From Chamaecrista fasciculata (Eukaryota > Streptophyta > Magnoliopsida > Fabales > Fabaceae): a DNA stretch of 64,000 bases. Below the pieces are notes generated by a model, which was not told the DNA's origin, did not search any database, and saw only the letters and a list, made by a program, of their open reading frames with translations. This document shows positions 12,714 to 30,287 of this stretch, piece by piece; within the stretch, counting starts at the first letter, position 1; every line of letters begins with the position of its first letter. The position numbers were made by a program, and so were the translations under genes. The DNA is taken from NCBI GenBank assembly GCA_003254925.1, contig QANZ01036506.1, forward strand, positions 11,106 through 75,105, given 5' to 3'.

Positions 12714-12889
12714 ATTATTGTAGTACATATATATATATTAAAATATGTAATATTCTTGTCTCTTGATGATGTTTTATATATGTATGTACTCAAACAGACT
12801 ATAAACTTACATATATATATATATAGCTAGCTTTATTATTTTTTTCTTTTTCATTTGTGGTCCTTCATCTGTTAATTTTGCTTTAGGCC

Positions 12890-14293
12890 CAGTTCGTTTG
12901 CGCTTTGATTATAATCTGTTCTGATTATAATCGTAATAAACATGTTCGTTTATGTTTTTTTTCTGATCAAATTATAATCATGATTTTTTTATAATCAAAC
13001 ACACTCAATTACACTTATACCCTATATATATACCTATAATTACCTATTCTTTAATACAATCAATCACCAATCACAATGGCAAAATGGTCATTTACTTCAA
13101 TATTGGGCCAGTTTGTAATTACTCATTTTTGTGTTGGACTAAAATGTTATTTTGCTCAAGTTATTTAAGATTCAAATTGCAATTTTAGCTCCTTTCTCAC
13201 TAGTCTCTCTCTTTCTCGCCACTGTTGTGAAAAATGGAGGAAGAAGACAAAGGAGAAATGGGTTTCCGGCGGAGGAAGAAGACAATGAAGCTATTATGAT
13301 ATTAAATGACTTACTAATTTATATTTGCTTGTACACATGCCCATCTACTTTGGCATTATTTGTTTCTGTTAATTTACTTATCATGATGAAAATTAACATC
13401 ACAAATAGCAGAACAGTGTGTATATTCATGGATTTCACAATCAGGGGGCTAACCGCTCAATCTTCCATACTCGTTTTCCATTGACATATTGGGGTGGATA
13501 GCACAACCTGTCAAAGAAATATACACAAAGAATCCGTAAGGAACTTTTGTGGGACGTTGTCCTTACATATACTGAGAGAGATGGAACGAGAGACGATAAC
13601 GGCAGAGGAGAAATGGGCTTCCGGCTGAGGTCGACGGAGGGTGGTCGGAGACGATAATAGCGGCGAAGACGGTGGTGGCTGACGGAAGACGGAACGAGAG
13701 AGACGGGAGAGACGGAGAGGGAGAGGGAGAGAGAGATGAGACAGATGGAGAGGGAGAGAAAGACGAGAGAGGAGAGAGAAGAGAAGTTATAAGGCCAATT
13801 GAAACATAAATTCGGGTCCCTGGTTGTTTTATAATTTTTTAAGCTTGTGTCAAACGGTGGACCGAACGTCTGAAGGAATATACACTTTAGTCCTTTCGGT
13901 CCACCGTTTCGTAGGCAAAAATGAGATTGGTTCACCAAACAAAATAATCACCTTCAAAGTTGCATACAATTATAATCAGATTTTCACGCTTTTCAAGGAA
14001 AACGGTGACACAATTTGATTTTTTTTAAACAACAATCACATCCAAACACACTTTGATTATAATCAAATCACATCTTACTTTTTTCAACTTTTTCTTCCAC
14101 ATCTACCCCTATACAATTTATCAATTTCCTTACCCTTCTATCTACCAACCACAATCATTACATACCCATTTTAATAATTTCACACCAAATAATCAATATT
14201 CATCCAAACACCAATACAAAAATAACCAACTTTGATTATAATCACACTACGATTATAATCAAAGCAAATTTTATTATAAGCGCAAACGAACTG
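12890..14293. mobile_element. 1.4-kb foldback element, non-autonomous
   Basis: Left end CAGTTCGTTTGCGCTT is mirrored at the right end as AAGCGCAAACGAACTG with small spacing differences, and TTGATTATAATC words repeat near both ends. The middle (13200-13760) is purine-rich and contains a near-duplicated 'gaggagaaatgggtttccgg' phrase; an internal hairpin sits at about 13850-13910 around CGGTGGACCGAA. No transposase domain is seen. Target duplication not resolved, so the superfamily is open (hAT-like or Harbinger-like). Confidence 0.6.
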
Positions 14294-15506
14294 ACTAATA
14301 GTCTTGCTTGTTGCCTTTTGAAACTCGATCTGCAGCAAATTTTGTTGACTGCATATACATTATATTGTTTTTATATAATTTAATTATTTAAGTATATAAA
14401 TATAATAGTTGAAAACTTATATACGTACACTTGCATATATATATATATATATATATACCTACGTGCTGAAGTCAGAAATATGGATTGATCTAGGAAACAT
14501 GCTTGCACATATGATCTCTTTGATTTTCCTCTCTGTTGCGTTTGAAAGATCGATAATGTACTCTAAAATCAATTTACTTATTATGCACAGACTTGAATAT
14601 TGAAAATCATGTATCATTATATATATACTATCTCTCCAAAATTATATTATTTAGTCAGAAATATGGATTAATGACGTTTAAGTTAGCAATGATTCCACGC
14701 TTATTAGTACAGGACGTCATAAGTTGGAAATGATGAGTTCGGATTTTCTGTAGATAAAATATACTAAATATTATGTTTTATTGCGTGAAAAATGAGTTTT
14801 TTCACGTATTAAAATTTATAAATTACTCAATTTAAGGTATTGTATCCTAGGGAATTAAATTTTGTCGGAAACTAGTTAAAAGTTTGTGATTACAAAGCAA
14901 AAAACTCTTTTCAACAGTATTAAAAGAAACTTCTTGAATTTTGAAAGATACTCATTTTATGCAAAAGACTTGTATTATCAATTTTTTTACTAAAAAAATA
15001 ATATATTTTTAATGATTATTATTATATTTTGTTTTGAACCTCCACCACTAAGGAACCAACCGAAAAATTATTAGGCCACACTCATGTGATTATATCATTA
15101 AGTTATTTATGTATATGTTTATTGTACTTAAATATTGTCATATTCAGATTTATTTTTATATGTAATAATATATATATTATTAATAAATTAATAATTTTTT
15201 TTAAAAGAAAAAGTTTGAAAATGAGAACTGAAGATATGAGTGTAAAAAGGGCTTGGACCCGCATGACCCGCTCACTAAATGGGTGGTGGGCCTCGACCGG
15301 AGGATTTGAACCGTTTAAATACAAGCCTAAATAAATTGAATTGTATAGCCTAAGAACTAAATGATTATGGTGTGGGCTACATGCGAGTCAGCCCACATTT
15401 TTAGAAATGAAAAAAAATGATGGATTTGAATTCTCATTACATGCTAATTCATGCATGGTCCAATTTTTATGTATATTTTACCTTTTTGGTGAGTGGGCCA
15501 TTCTTA
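14294..15506. other. AT-rich intergenic DNA
   Basis: A (TA)n microsatellite lies at 14438-14457. From 15240 to 15340 'gggcttggacccgcatgacccgctc' resembles the GGGCCC-rich ends of common plant MITEs, but no partner end was found. No gene is seen. Confidence 0.45.
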
Positions 15507-15516
15507 AAATTAATAG

Positions 15517-15882
15517 GGCAAAAGTACTAATTTTGTCCCCAAAATTTATAGCAACTGTCAGTTTCATCTCCAATTTTTTTTTTCACTGTCAATTTTGTTT
15601 CCATTGTTTTACATTTTGGTCAATTTTATCTTTTTACTAATTTCTTTTAATAAATTAACGACAGCCTACATCCTGCTTTTCAATCTGAGTTAAGATTTGA
15701 GTTTCTCTTATTTTACATATCATCAGCCACATAAATTTTGTCGTTAATATTTGAGTAAAATAAGAGGAAAGGATAAAATTGACAAAAATATGAAACACTG
15801 GGGATGAAATTGACAGCAAAAAAATATTGGGGACGAAATTGATAGTTGATGTAAAGTTTGGGGACAAACTTAATACTTTACC
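15517..15882. mobile_element. Mutator-type MITE (GGCAAAAGTA ends), 366 bp
   Basis: Left end GGCAAAAGTACTAATTTTG pairs with right end CAAACTTAATACTTTACC. Long imperfect inverted repeats contain 'tttcatccccaa' units. A 10-bp direct repeat AAATTAATAG flanks it at 15507-15516 and 15883-15892, compatible with a 9-bp Mutator target duplication plus one matching base. Decayed relatives are at 16957-17270 and 21323-21566. Confidence 0.8.
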
Positions 15883-15993
15883 AAATTAATAGTCTAAAAG
15901 ATTACCACTAAAGCCCAACCCATAGTTTAGCAAGCTCGACCCACGCTCAGGTCTACTCATGCATTACCCTATTATAGCTTCCTCTTTCGTCTT

Positions 15994-16606
15994 TTTTTTT
16001 TTTGTCAAATCATGATTATATTCATGAAGGAAGAGTTACAACACCAGTTCAAAACCAGGGAACTGTGAGAAAAGAAAGCCCACAGATAGGAAAAAAATTA
16101 CATGAAGATCCTCCTATCAGCTTCCTAGACAAAGTCGTGCCCCAAGCAACACACGAGGGGGAAGAATACACCCAAAACACCACCAGACTATTTAAAGATG
16201 AGAATAAAACCTAGCAAAATCTAGTTAAAAAAGTGGATACAGACCGGATCTGCTTTAGGAGAGCATAACTCATCCGAAATCCACCAGCTTTGTGTAGATC
16301 ATTTTCCGATTCTGCCAGATCTGGAGATCCTCACTGAGGAAAAAGTTCTTCACCATCATATGCTTTTGAGGAATGGTCTGGATTCTAGCTCTGAGATGTC
16401 CAAAGGCTTCAAACCAACAAAAAATCTCTCACAGAAGAGAGAAGACAACCTTCCTTGAAGAAAGCAGACAACTCCTACATAGAAGAGGAGACAACAAAAA
16501 AAAAACGAAGTAAAGAGAGAGGAAGGGAGGAGGGGTTGCCAATGGCAACCCCTCCCCCATGTGGCGCTTACTGTGCAAACCCTAGGAGAGGAAGGAAAAG
16601 GATATT
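15994..16606 (-). mobile_element. Short non-autonomous LINE-like retroelement, ~0.6 kb
   Basis: On the minus strand the element ends ATGAATATAATCATGATTTG followed by a poly(A) run (T-run at about 15992-16002 on the plus strand), as in plant L1 3' ends. It is flanked by a 15-bp duplication, TTCCTCTTTCGTCTT at 15979-15993 and TTCCTCTTCCGTCTT at 16607-16621, one mismatch. The interior has no reverse transcriptase; its 5' part contains CCCTAGGGTTTGC and a CT-rich leader. It may be an internally deleted L1 or a processed copy of a transcript. Confidence 0.6.
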
Positions 16607-16956
16607 TTCCTCTTCCGTCTTCACTCCTCCTCATTTCTTTCTTCTCTTTACTTTTAATCTACGGCCCAATACAATTTTTATTAAAAACTATACACACAAC
16701 ATTTTTGTGGGCCTTTGGCCCAAAAAAATATTTTTGTAAAAAAAATAAAAGCCCCACGGTCCAACCCATTTAGAGCACGAGCTTTATTGGACAGGCATGG
16801 GGATTATATTTTGGGCCCATTAATAAATGGGCTAGCATGCCCGTCACGATGGGCTAGGCGACCTATTTTGACACCCTTAATTATAGATGAAATTAAAAAT
16901 TAATACAAAGTTTAAAAATGAAAAAGATGTATTAACCTAAAAAAAGAGTCGAGAGC

Positions 16957-17270
16957 ACCATTTTCGTCCTCAAATTTTACATCAACTTCCAATTTCGTCA
17001 TCAATATTATTTTGCTGTCAATTTCGTTCTCAATATTTCATATTTTGATCTATTTTATCATTTGCTTGTAGTCAAATATTAAATTCTACGCAGCTAATGA
17101 CGTAATATAAAATTAATAAAAAAATAAATCTTAACTCAAATTAATAAATATGATAAAATTTATCGTTAATTTTTTAAAAAAAGTTAGTAAAAAAAATAAA
17201 AATAAATAAAATATAAAATATTAAAGATAAAATTAATAAGGAAAAAAATTTAAAGACTAAAATCATATTT
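16957..17270. repeat. Decayed copy of the GGCAAAAGTA MITE family
   Basis: 'catcaacttccaatttcgtcatcaatatt' and 'gctgtcaatttcgttctcaatatttcatat' match the interior of the 15517-15882 element. The ends have drifted and no target duplication was found. Confidence 0.5.
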
Positions 17271-17559
17271 TTTGAAAAAAAAAAACTAGAAAAGTTAAGA
17301 TAAACGGGGAAGGAGAAAAGACCTCATTGACTTTAATAACTCTATGTCCACCCAAAAACCGCCACGTGTTGAGGTTTTTCCCCTTCGTAGGCACCACCCG
17401 TTTCTGATTCTCTTCCTCTAATGAAAGCGAAATGACCAATTTAGACGTCGTTAAAGTTGTCCACTCATTCGACGGTTCAGATTCACTTTCCATTATCCAC
17501 GTGTACGTCGATTACACACCCAAACCGTGCGTTATGATCAATTCAGATTCATAGTATCT

Positions 17560-18104
17560 CCTTTCCCTAGCCGAGAAAAAATCAAGTGCTATTCGCACAC
17601 CGTGCGAAAAAAAATCTCTCCTCGCTTTCTTCTTCCTCCGAAAGTGCCCTAATTTCACCGCCGGAAGCGGCGTCGCCGGTAGATTCTTAACGGAAAAAAT
17701 TTCCGATTGCGTTCTCTGGACATCATTGAGGAAGCAGATCGTGGAATTTCTAGGTAATCGCGATTCTTGAGCTCGGATTTTGGCGTTAATTTGTTGGCTC
17801 TTTTGTTTCGAAATTTCTGTTCGGAGAATCTCTAAGTCTGATAGGTGGAGAAATCTGTATATAAATATTAGCGTTTCTTTCTTGAAATGTTGTCATTCGT
17901 GTTTCTTAATTGTGATGGTTGCCTTTGGTTATTCCATATTCTATATATTCTCTGTTCTGTTATTGAGCTTGTGGAATGTGAACTGTTACTGTACATGAAG
18001 CTTTCTCTTGATGCAGGAGTTTATGGAACTTTGATAGTGTAGCGATTTGAGCAAAACGTCACTGTGGATTCTGGAATATTTTGCACCTGAAGAATTAAAA
18101 ACAG
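17560..18104 (+). promoter_or_regulatory. 5' UTR exons of the TDBD gene
   Basis: A CT-rich leader with CGCCGG words ends at a GT donor after 17753 (TTTCTAG/GTAATC); an acceptor ATGCAG/GAG opens the second leader exon at 18017, which carries the initiator ATG at its very end. The transcription start is not resolved. Confidence 0.55.
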
Positions 18105-20728
18105 ATGGTATATACTGGATTCTGCTTTCTTCACTCTTAATCGACTAGGCTTTACTGTATTCTTTCCTTTAATTTTACATGGAGCTTATATATCACACAC
18201 AAACAGAGACAGAGGATGTAAATGTTGCGGAGTGGTCCTTTTTCATTTTTCTTCTAGGACCTGAGGAGCTTTTTTGCTTTCTTTTCTTTATGGAGTGTTA
18301 GAGGCTAAAAGGCATAAACGCGGACATGGGACAGAGAACACGTTAATAAGCATAATAACGCGACAGGTTTAGGCATGTAGTATTCAGCTATATATATGTA
18401 AGTACCAACTAGATTAATAAAATATATCTAACATTGCTATGCATTTAATCACGTCTAGAACGCCGAAACGTCCAAGTGTCAAATTAAGTTGTTCTTTGAA
18501 GGTATGCTGCTAGAGTTTTTATTAAGTATCCCTCTTGAAGGGTATTTCACAACTGACGGGTATGGATTAGATCATGGCTGAAATGACTAACCTAAATGTG
18601 TACACAGATGTGTACAAGGATGTAAGCAGTTGTTGATAAACACTCAAAGATACTCTGTAATTTGTAAGAAGCAGTCAGGGTTATATTTTAGTTGAGTTGA
18701 AGCCCAAAGGTAGGTTTAATTTATATGGTTTTGAATTTGGAAGGTTTTACAGAGGGAAAAGATAGACTATTTGCCTTTTTTAAACTGGTTGCTAAGATCA
18801 GGCTTTGTATTGCTTGCTGGTTAGTAAAAATTAGGAGTCATGCTTCATTTTTGGATCTTCCATTAATAACCTGATTTTTTAAAGAAAATTTTTAAAACTA
18901 TAGTAACCGCCTCCTTCATTACCTCTCAATATACCTTTTATTCCCTTCCAAAATTCTAAGTTGTATTCGTTATGTGTCACTATTCTATCCATATATTTAC
19001 CAAACCTGTGTCTTTTCTTTGTTATGTTCTGCTGCAGTCTTTCCAAAACAAGGGGTTTTGGACAGTAAAGGGTACTGGACATATCAATGACAGAGAGAGA
19101 GCATTTGATAATCCATCAAAAATTGAACCAAAGCGTCCTCATCAATGGTTTGTTGATGCTACTGAAGTAGATTTTTTTCCAAACAAGAAACAAGCAGTAG
19201 AAGATGCTAATGGAAAATCAGGTTCAGGAAATGTTACGTGGGAGAACAATCCTTCTTTTAATTCAGTCCCAAGCCAATTTATGGGTAGGCTATTTGGGTC
19301 TGAATCTAGGAGTGTCAATTTTACTGAAAAGAATAGTTCTTATCCTGTGACTGATGATTCTAATGTGAGGGCAAAAACGATAAGCAACCAATACAGAGAA
19401 GATGCATCTTTTGGCTTGTCTATATCTCCTCATTCTGTTGAAAATACTGAAGCATCATTAAATTTCGGGGGAATTAAAAAGGTTAAAGTTAGTCAGGTTA
19501 AGGATTCTGATTGTGTACATGCTCCAGCAGGATTCAGTTTTAACACACAGAATAACAGTGGTCTACATCAGACCTACAATGGCGAGGTTGAAACAGGTGC
19601 TGTATCAGTAGGGCAAGCTTTTGATAAAGATAGTAGTAATGTCACGCTAATGGGACTCACCTACAACCTGGTTGATGCCCAGGTTAGATCAATAGGTGGG
19701 GCATATGGGCATGATAAAGGTGATGACAATGTCGCATCAATAGGTGATTCCTATAGTAAAGAGGACACAAATGTAATATCTTTTGGTGGGTTCCCAGATG
19801 TACAAGATATTATCCCCGTGGGCAGGCCTACTGGGGACTATAGTTCTCTATACAATCAATCATCAGCTCAAGTGTCAACGACAGCTCATGAGAAAGAGTT
19901 GGATGCACCAACTTCCAATGCAACTCTGATTACTCCTCAAGTAGATAAACTAAAGCCTGAGTCTATGTCCAAGAATAAACAAGAGTTCAGAGCATCAAGG
20001 AAAGAAGCAGCTCCAAACAGCTTCCCTTCTAATGTCAGAAGCTTGTTAACCACCCGTATGCTTGATGGTGTTCCTGTAAAGTATGTCTCAGTGTCTCGGG
20101 AGGTAACTTCAGGTCTTTCTTGTCTATTTCTTCAACATAAAGTGCTATTTAATAACTTATGGTTATGTTCCTTGCATGCATGAAGGAACTAAGGGGAATT
20201 ATAAAGGGTGCTGGCTATCTTTGTGGGTGTCAGTCATGTAATTACTCAAAGGTTAGTGACCCATTAGTTCACAACCTGACCTAACTAACACCTTATTAAT
20301 TGTTTTTCAACTTCTTAAAATCTGACAGCTTTTATGATCTACTGAGGAATTTCTGTATTCAGGCTCTGAATGCTTACGAGTTTGAGAGGCATGCTGGTTG
20401 CAAAACAAAACATCCAAATAATCACATTTATTTTGAGAACGGGAAGACCATTTATCAGATTGTGCAGGAGTTGAGGAGCACCCCTGAAAGTTTGTTGTTT
20501 GATTCAATTCAAACAGTTTTTGGTGCACCGATTAACCAGAAAGCATTTCGCAGTTGGAAAGGTAAACAAATTCTTCCATTGCACGTACATGCAGGCATGC
20601 TTTAATACCTTAAATTCAATAAATTACATTTCTAATTCTTTTGCTCATGTCAAAACCCTTCAGAGTCTTTTCAAGCAGCCACACGTGAGCTTCAACGTAT
20701 TTATGGAAAGGATGAACTAAACCTATAA
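18105..20728 (+). CDS. TPL-binding-domain (Jas/TDBD) nuclear protein, 5 coding exons
   Basis: Coding exons are 18105-18107, 19038-20102, 20186-20251, 20363-20561 and 20664-20728, giving 465 residues. The ATG is the last codon of an exon (18017-18107), followed directly by a GT donor; exon 3 then begins SFQNKGFWTVKGTG and continues KRPHQWFVDATE, a conserved opening of this plant family. A non-coding first exon ends at about 17753. The middle is low-complexity and Ser/Asn-rich with loosely repeated VxSxGxxY/FG units. Residues 329-385 (FPSNVRSLLTTRMLDGVPVKYV, GYLCGCQSCNYSK, AYEFERHAGCKTKHPNNHIY) form the TDBD/Jas-like domain also found in PHD proteins of the IDM1 type. The C-terminus ends YGKDELNL. 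Function is not established for this group; nuclear co-repressor binding is an inference from the domain. Resembles Arabidopsis At5g13660 by memory. Confidence 0.88.
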
Positions 20729-21322
20729 GCCACAAGCCAGCTTTTGACGAAACGTTACTACGGCTAGACTTTCTAGTGTGCATAGTAAGATATATATATA
20801 TATCCATTTAAAACTACTTTTACTTTTCGCTGTCTTTGACTCACCAAGCTTAAGTAAATTATGTAGTTTTATGGCTAAATTTAATGAATTGGGTTCCTTT
20901 TTGTTGGTTTCTGTACAAATGAGTAAGATGAGATACTTTGAGGGCGGAAAATTGTCAAGAACACCATCGGGCACGCCCATGCTCCTTCTGTACAAATAGA
21001 TAAGTAGCGAGACTTGTTGAGTTTCTGTCTGATAGCTTATTCTATGTCGGCAAACTTTTATTAACTTTAGAGGGAGATATAGCTAGTTTGTTTTGTGGTG
21101 GAAAGAGGTCACTGCATTTTCTTTTGACCTCTTTGCACATATATATTTCTTTCCTTTTTTATGGGGGATGAAGGCAGGAATTGGATAGTATTTAAATATT
21201 AATGGTTGACTGGATAAGTTGATTGTTGTCTGTTTTTCAATTCACTTACTGAGAATTCCCTTAGGAAGCATCGCATTAGATTTTCTTTTTTTGTTCAAAG
21301 CATGGCATTAAATTATTATTAA

Positions 21323-21566
21323 GGCAAAAGTATTCTTTTTGTTAGGAATTTTTTTTTTTTTTTTNGTCCTTATTTTAGTTAAATATTAATGATAGATTTT
21401 ATATAGTTAATTATATTTAATATAAAATTAATAAAAAAATAAATTTCTTAAAGAATAAAATTAATCAAAATATAAAATATTAAAATTGAAATTAACTACA
21501 AATAAATATTGAGGACGAAATTAAAAATTAATAAAAAACTTTTTTTGACTAAATGATATTTTTGCC
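21323..21566. repeat. MITE of the GGCAAAAGTA family
   Basis: Left GGCAAAAGTATTC and right ATATTTTTGCC are inverted repeats; the interior 'gtaatataaaattaataaaaaaataaat'-like text matches 16957-17270. Flanks TTATTATTAA and TTATTATAAT are similar but not identical. A single N lies in a T-run at 21365. Confidence 0.55.
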
Positions 21567-22339
21567 TTATTATAATAATATCGTACGGATCCGGTGTCCT
21601 TGCTTTGCCGGGCTTTGCTTCGGGCTTCTCAGCTGAACATTGTCCAGGCTTACATATGCAATGTTGGCCGTCAAATTCGTAGCATCGTTCAGATGAACTG
21701 CTTCTGGCTAGATGTTGAGATCCCTTATCCCTTATTTGACAAAAAAAGAAATCACTTTTTTTGTGAATACTTTATTTCTGTTAGTGTTTGCAGTAAGTGT
21801 AATCAATCAATTAATTAATTGATAATAGATGGAGTGCATTTTCTTCCTTGAGAGCTTATTTGGATAATTGGAGAGGGAGAGGAGAGAGATTGAAGGGAGA
21901 TTAGAGATTAATCTATGTCAAAAAAGTAACTCTTCTTTTAAAATATTCTAATTTAGAATATTTAAAAATTTGTGAAAAGAGGATGAAAATAGAAGATTAA
22001 AAGTTAATTCTTTGTTCTCTTTTCCTTCTTATCATCAATTTTTCAAATAAGAGGTAAATGTCTCAAAGGACCTCTCTCTTTCCCACCTCTCCTCCTTAAT
22101 CTCAATTGAAAGATACCTTAAGGGTGTGTTTGGATCGGGGAGATTGGGGGAGAGGGAGGAGATTAGAGAACTCTCCCCCTTGTTTGGGGAGAGAGATAAT
22201 GAAGGAGGAGAGGAAGGAGGGTGAGGGAGGATGAAGGAGGATTTCAATTGTAGTGCAAATTTGAAATACCCCAATTTGGAGTATTTCAGAGGATTTTAGA
22301 ACTCTCCACCTTTTTTTGTATTGATTTTCAATTTAAATA

Positions 22340-22680
22340 GTCATTATGGCCTTTAAACTATGAGGTTAGTTTCATTTTGGTCCTCTAGTTATTTTTTGTT
22401 CTGTTTTGGTCCTCATATTATGGGATTATTTTGGTCATCAAATTAATCTTTGTTTCTTTTGATTCTCAAACTATTTTTGTTTTATTTTGGTCCTCAAACT
22501 ATTTCTTATTCCATTTTGGTCCTTAAACTTTTTTTGTTTTGGTCCTCAAACTATTTTTTATTTTATTTTGGTCCTTAAACTATTTTTTAGTTTTGGTCCT
22601 CAAACTATTTTTTATTTTATTTTGGTCATCAAACTATTTCTTATTGCATTTTAGTCCTTAAACTATTTTTTTGTTTTGGA
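22340..22680. repeat. Tandem array of 'ttttggtcctcaaactatt' units
   Basis: About ten degenerate units of roughly 20-35 bp, each with TTTTGGTCCT or TTTTGGTCAT and AAACTATT. The motif is the same as in MULE-type MITE ends elsewhere in the window, here expanded in tandem. Confidence 0.75.
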
Positions 22681-23125
22681 CCCGCCTCAACAAATTTGGC
22701 TCGGGCGAGCCCGGTCGGAAAAATTTGGTCTGGTCGGCCTTGTCGGAAAAAATCGACTCGGGCCAGCCCGGTCGGAAAAATTCGACTCGGGAGGGCCGGA
22801 TCGGAAAAATTTGCCTCGGACCGGCCCGGTCGAAAAAATTTGCCTCGCACCGGCCCGGTCGAAAAAATTCAGCTTGGGCCGGCCCTGTCCGAAAAATTTG
22901 TCTCGGGCCGGCCCGGTCGAAAAAATTCGACTTGGGCCAGCCTTGTCGGAAAAATTCGACTCGGGTCGGTTTGGTCAGAAAAATTCGACTAGGGTCGGCC
23001 CGGTCGAAAAAGTTCAGCTTGGGTCGACTAGGTCGAAAAAATTCGGCTCGAGCCGGTCCAGTCGAAAAAATTCGTCTGAGGCTGTCGCGATCGGAAAAAT
23101 TAGGCTCGGGTCGGCTAGATCGAAA
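22681..23125. repeat. 29-bp GC-rich minisatellite, about 15 copies
   Basis: Units of 29 bp follow the pattern CGAAAAAATTCGACT then CGGGCCGGCCCGGT. Because 29 is not a multiple of 3 and the unit has no stop in any forward frame, all three plus-strand frames stay open across the array, producing protein-like reading frames that are not genes. An N at 23126 marks the right edge. Confidence 0.88.
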
Positions 23126-23715
23126 NGGTAAAATAGTAAATTGACACTAATGTCATAACTTAATCCTTCAATATCCTCCACTTCAATTTTTGATAATCCA
23201 AACAAGGAGGAGAGATTGAGAGGATTAATCCTCCCTTCTCTCCCCTTCCCTCCTCCTCCAATCTCCTCCCTCCCCTCTCCCTCCTTAAAATATTGCAAAT
23301 TGAACAAAAATGCTAAAAAAGAAAAATATACAAATAAAAGAAATATAAATTAGTATTCAAAAGGATTTATTTTTTTATGAAATATCTCATTTCATTGATG
23401 TAATTTTATAAAATTATGTCCTCTCATCATATTATTGTTTATTTTGATATTCTTTCTTCTCAGAGTAGAAGACTTTATGATGTAAGATTTTTTACATAAA
23501 AGGGGTTATGTAACTTATTTTTTAAGGACATATCAAAGAAGAAATGTTACAATCAAGGAGTTTAACAATCATCTAAATATATGTTGTCATCAATGTCTCG
23601 TCATGTGAATGTGATTATCTACAAATTAAATGAACATTTGAATGTTTACCGCAGATAGAATTCTGCTTGTGAATTGTTTAAAACAATAGAAACTTTAGAT
23701 GTCGTTTGATTAATA

Positions 23716-24110
23716 TGAAGTGAGGAAACTTATATGGAATGAAACATGACACTAATATGGATATGAGACACAACACGAACTTACGAACATGAAACATGAC
23801 ACTAACATGGACATGAGACACAACACGGATTCACCAACCTGCAAAATTTTTAAAATTACATAATACGATACAATATATATTTATATAAACAACTAAAAAT
23901 TTATAAATTTTAATAAGAACTTTAAAAATTACAATATTTATTCGTAACATGACATATGTATTATTTATTTTCTATTGTTTGTCATGTTAAAGTTATAAAA
24001 AAATAATTTTGTATTTTAAAACTTGTAAATATGTGTCGTATAAATAACTGTGTACACAGACACGTGTCCAATACAATGACATACATTCAAAATAAAGTAT
24101 CAATATTTCA
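23716..24110. mobile_element. hAT-like MITE, decayed copy (inverted)
   Basis: The right part (GACACGTGTCC, CATTCAAAATAAAGT) and the central 'aacatgacatatgtattatt' match the reverse complement of the 8340-8685 element. A repeated 'gaaacatgacactaa(c/t)atgga(c/t)atgagacacaacac' phrase at the left indicates a local duplication. Ends are not exact. Confidence 0.6.
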
Positions 24111-24527
24111 TAGCTTGACCATAAGAAACTGAAATAGCTATATCTCTTTTTTATTATTCCTTCTTTCGTGAGGTCAAGAGGATTAATGGTTCTAGCAAGA
24201 AAATTTTTATAAGCCTGCTAGCATTTTGCTGCACTGGAAGCCATTTATGAGCAAAACACCATTAATTTAATTTTCATGGCTATTAGATTTTCTAAGCAAC
24301 GGATACAGAACCAGAATGTTGAAATACGTATTTACTTACTACAAGCCATCAGTGTGTTTATACATCACAAGCAAAATAATGATCACCTAACCAAACAAAG
24401 CAAGAGAAGGTTTAGACATGCACTTTGTTAGAAACTACTTTCAAGACTTAATTTGAAAAGAATGACGACAAAATGCCATGAGCACAATATATCAGTGGTG
24501 TTTCCTTCAATTAGAAATATTTCGAAC

Positions 24528-30287
<5,760 letters not shown>

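Larger units (their letters stand above)
21846..23290. repeat. Nested foldback elements with GGAGAGG-rich ends
   Basis: Purine-rich 'gtgtgtttggatcggggagattgg' near 22127 is mirrored by 'ccaatctcctccctccc' before 23284, and another 'tatttggataattggagaggg' at 21856 has its own mirror near 22090. Between 22127 and 23284 lie two tandem arrays, described separately. No coding domain seen. Confidence 0.5.

Noticed and set aside
13441-13938. 165-codon minus-strand open frame
   Set aside because: Low-complexity Ser/Leu-rich translation of a purine-rich tract inside a foldback element, with no domain.
22671-23144. Long overlapping plus-strand open frames rich in Arg, Gly, Lys and Ser
   Set aside because: They are produced by the 29-bp minisatellite, which has no stop in any forward frame; no start context, domain or splice structure supports a protein.
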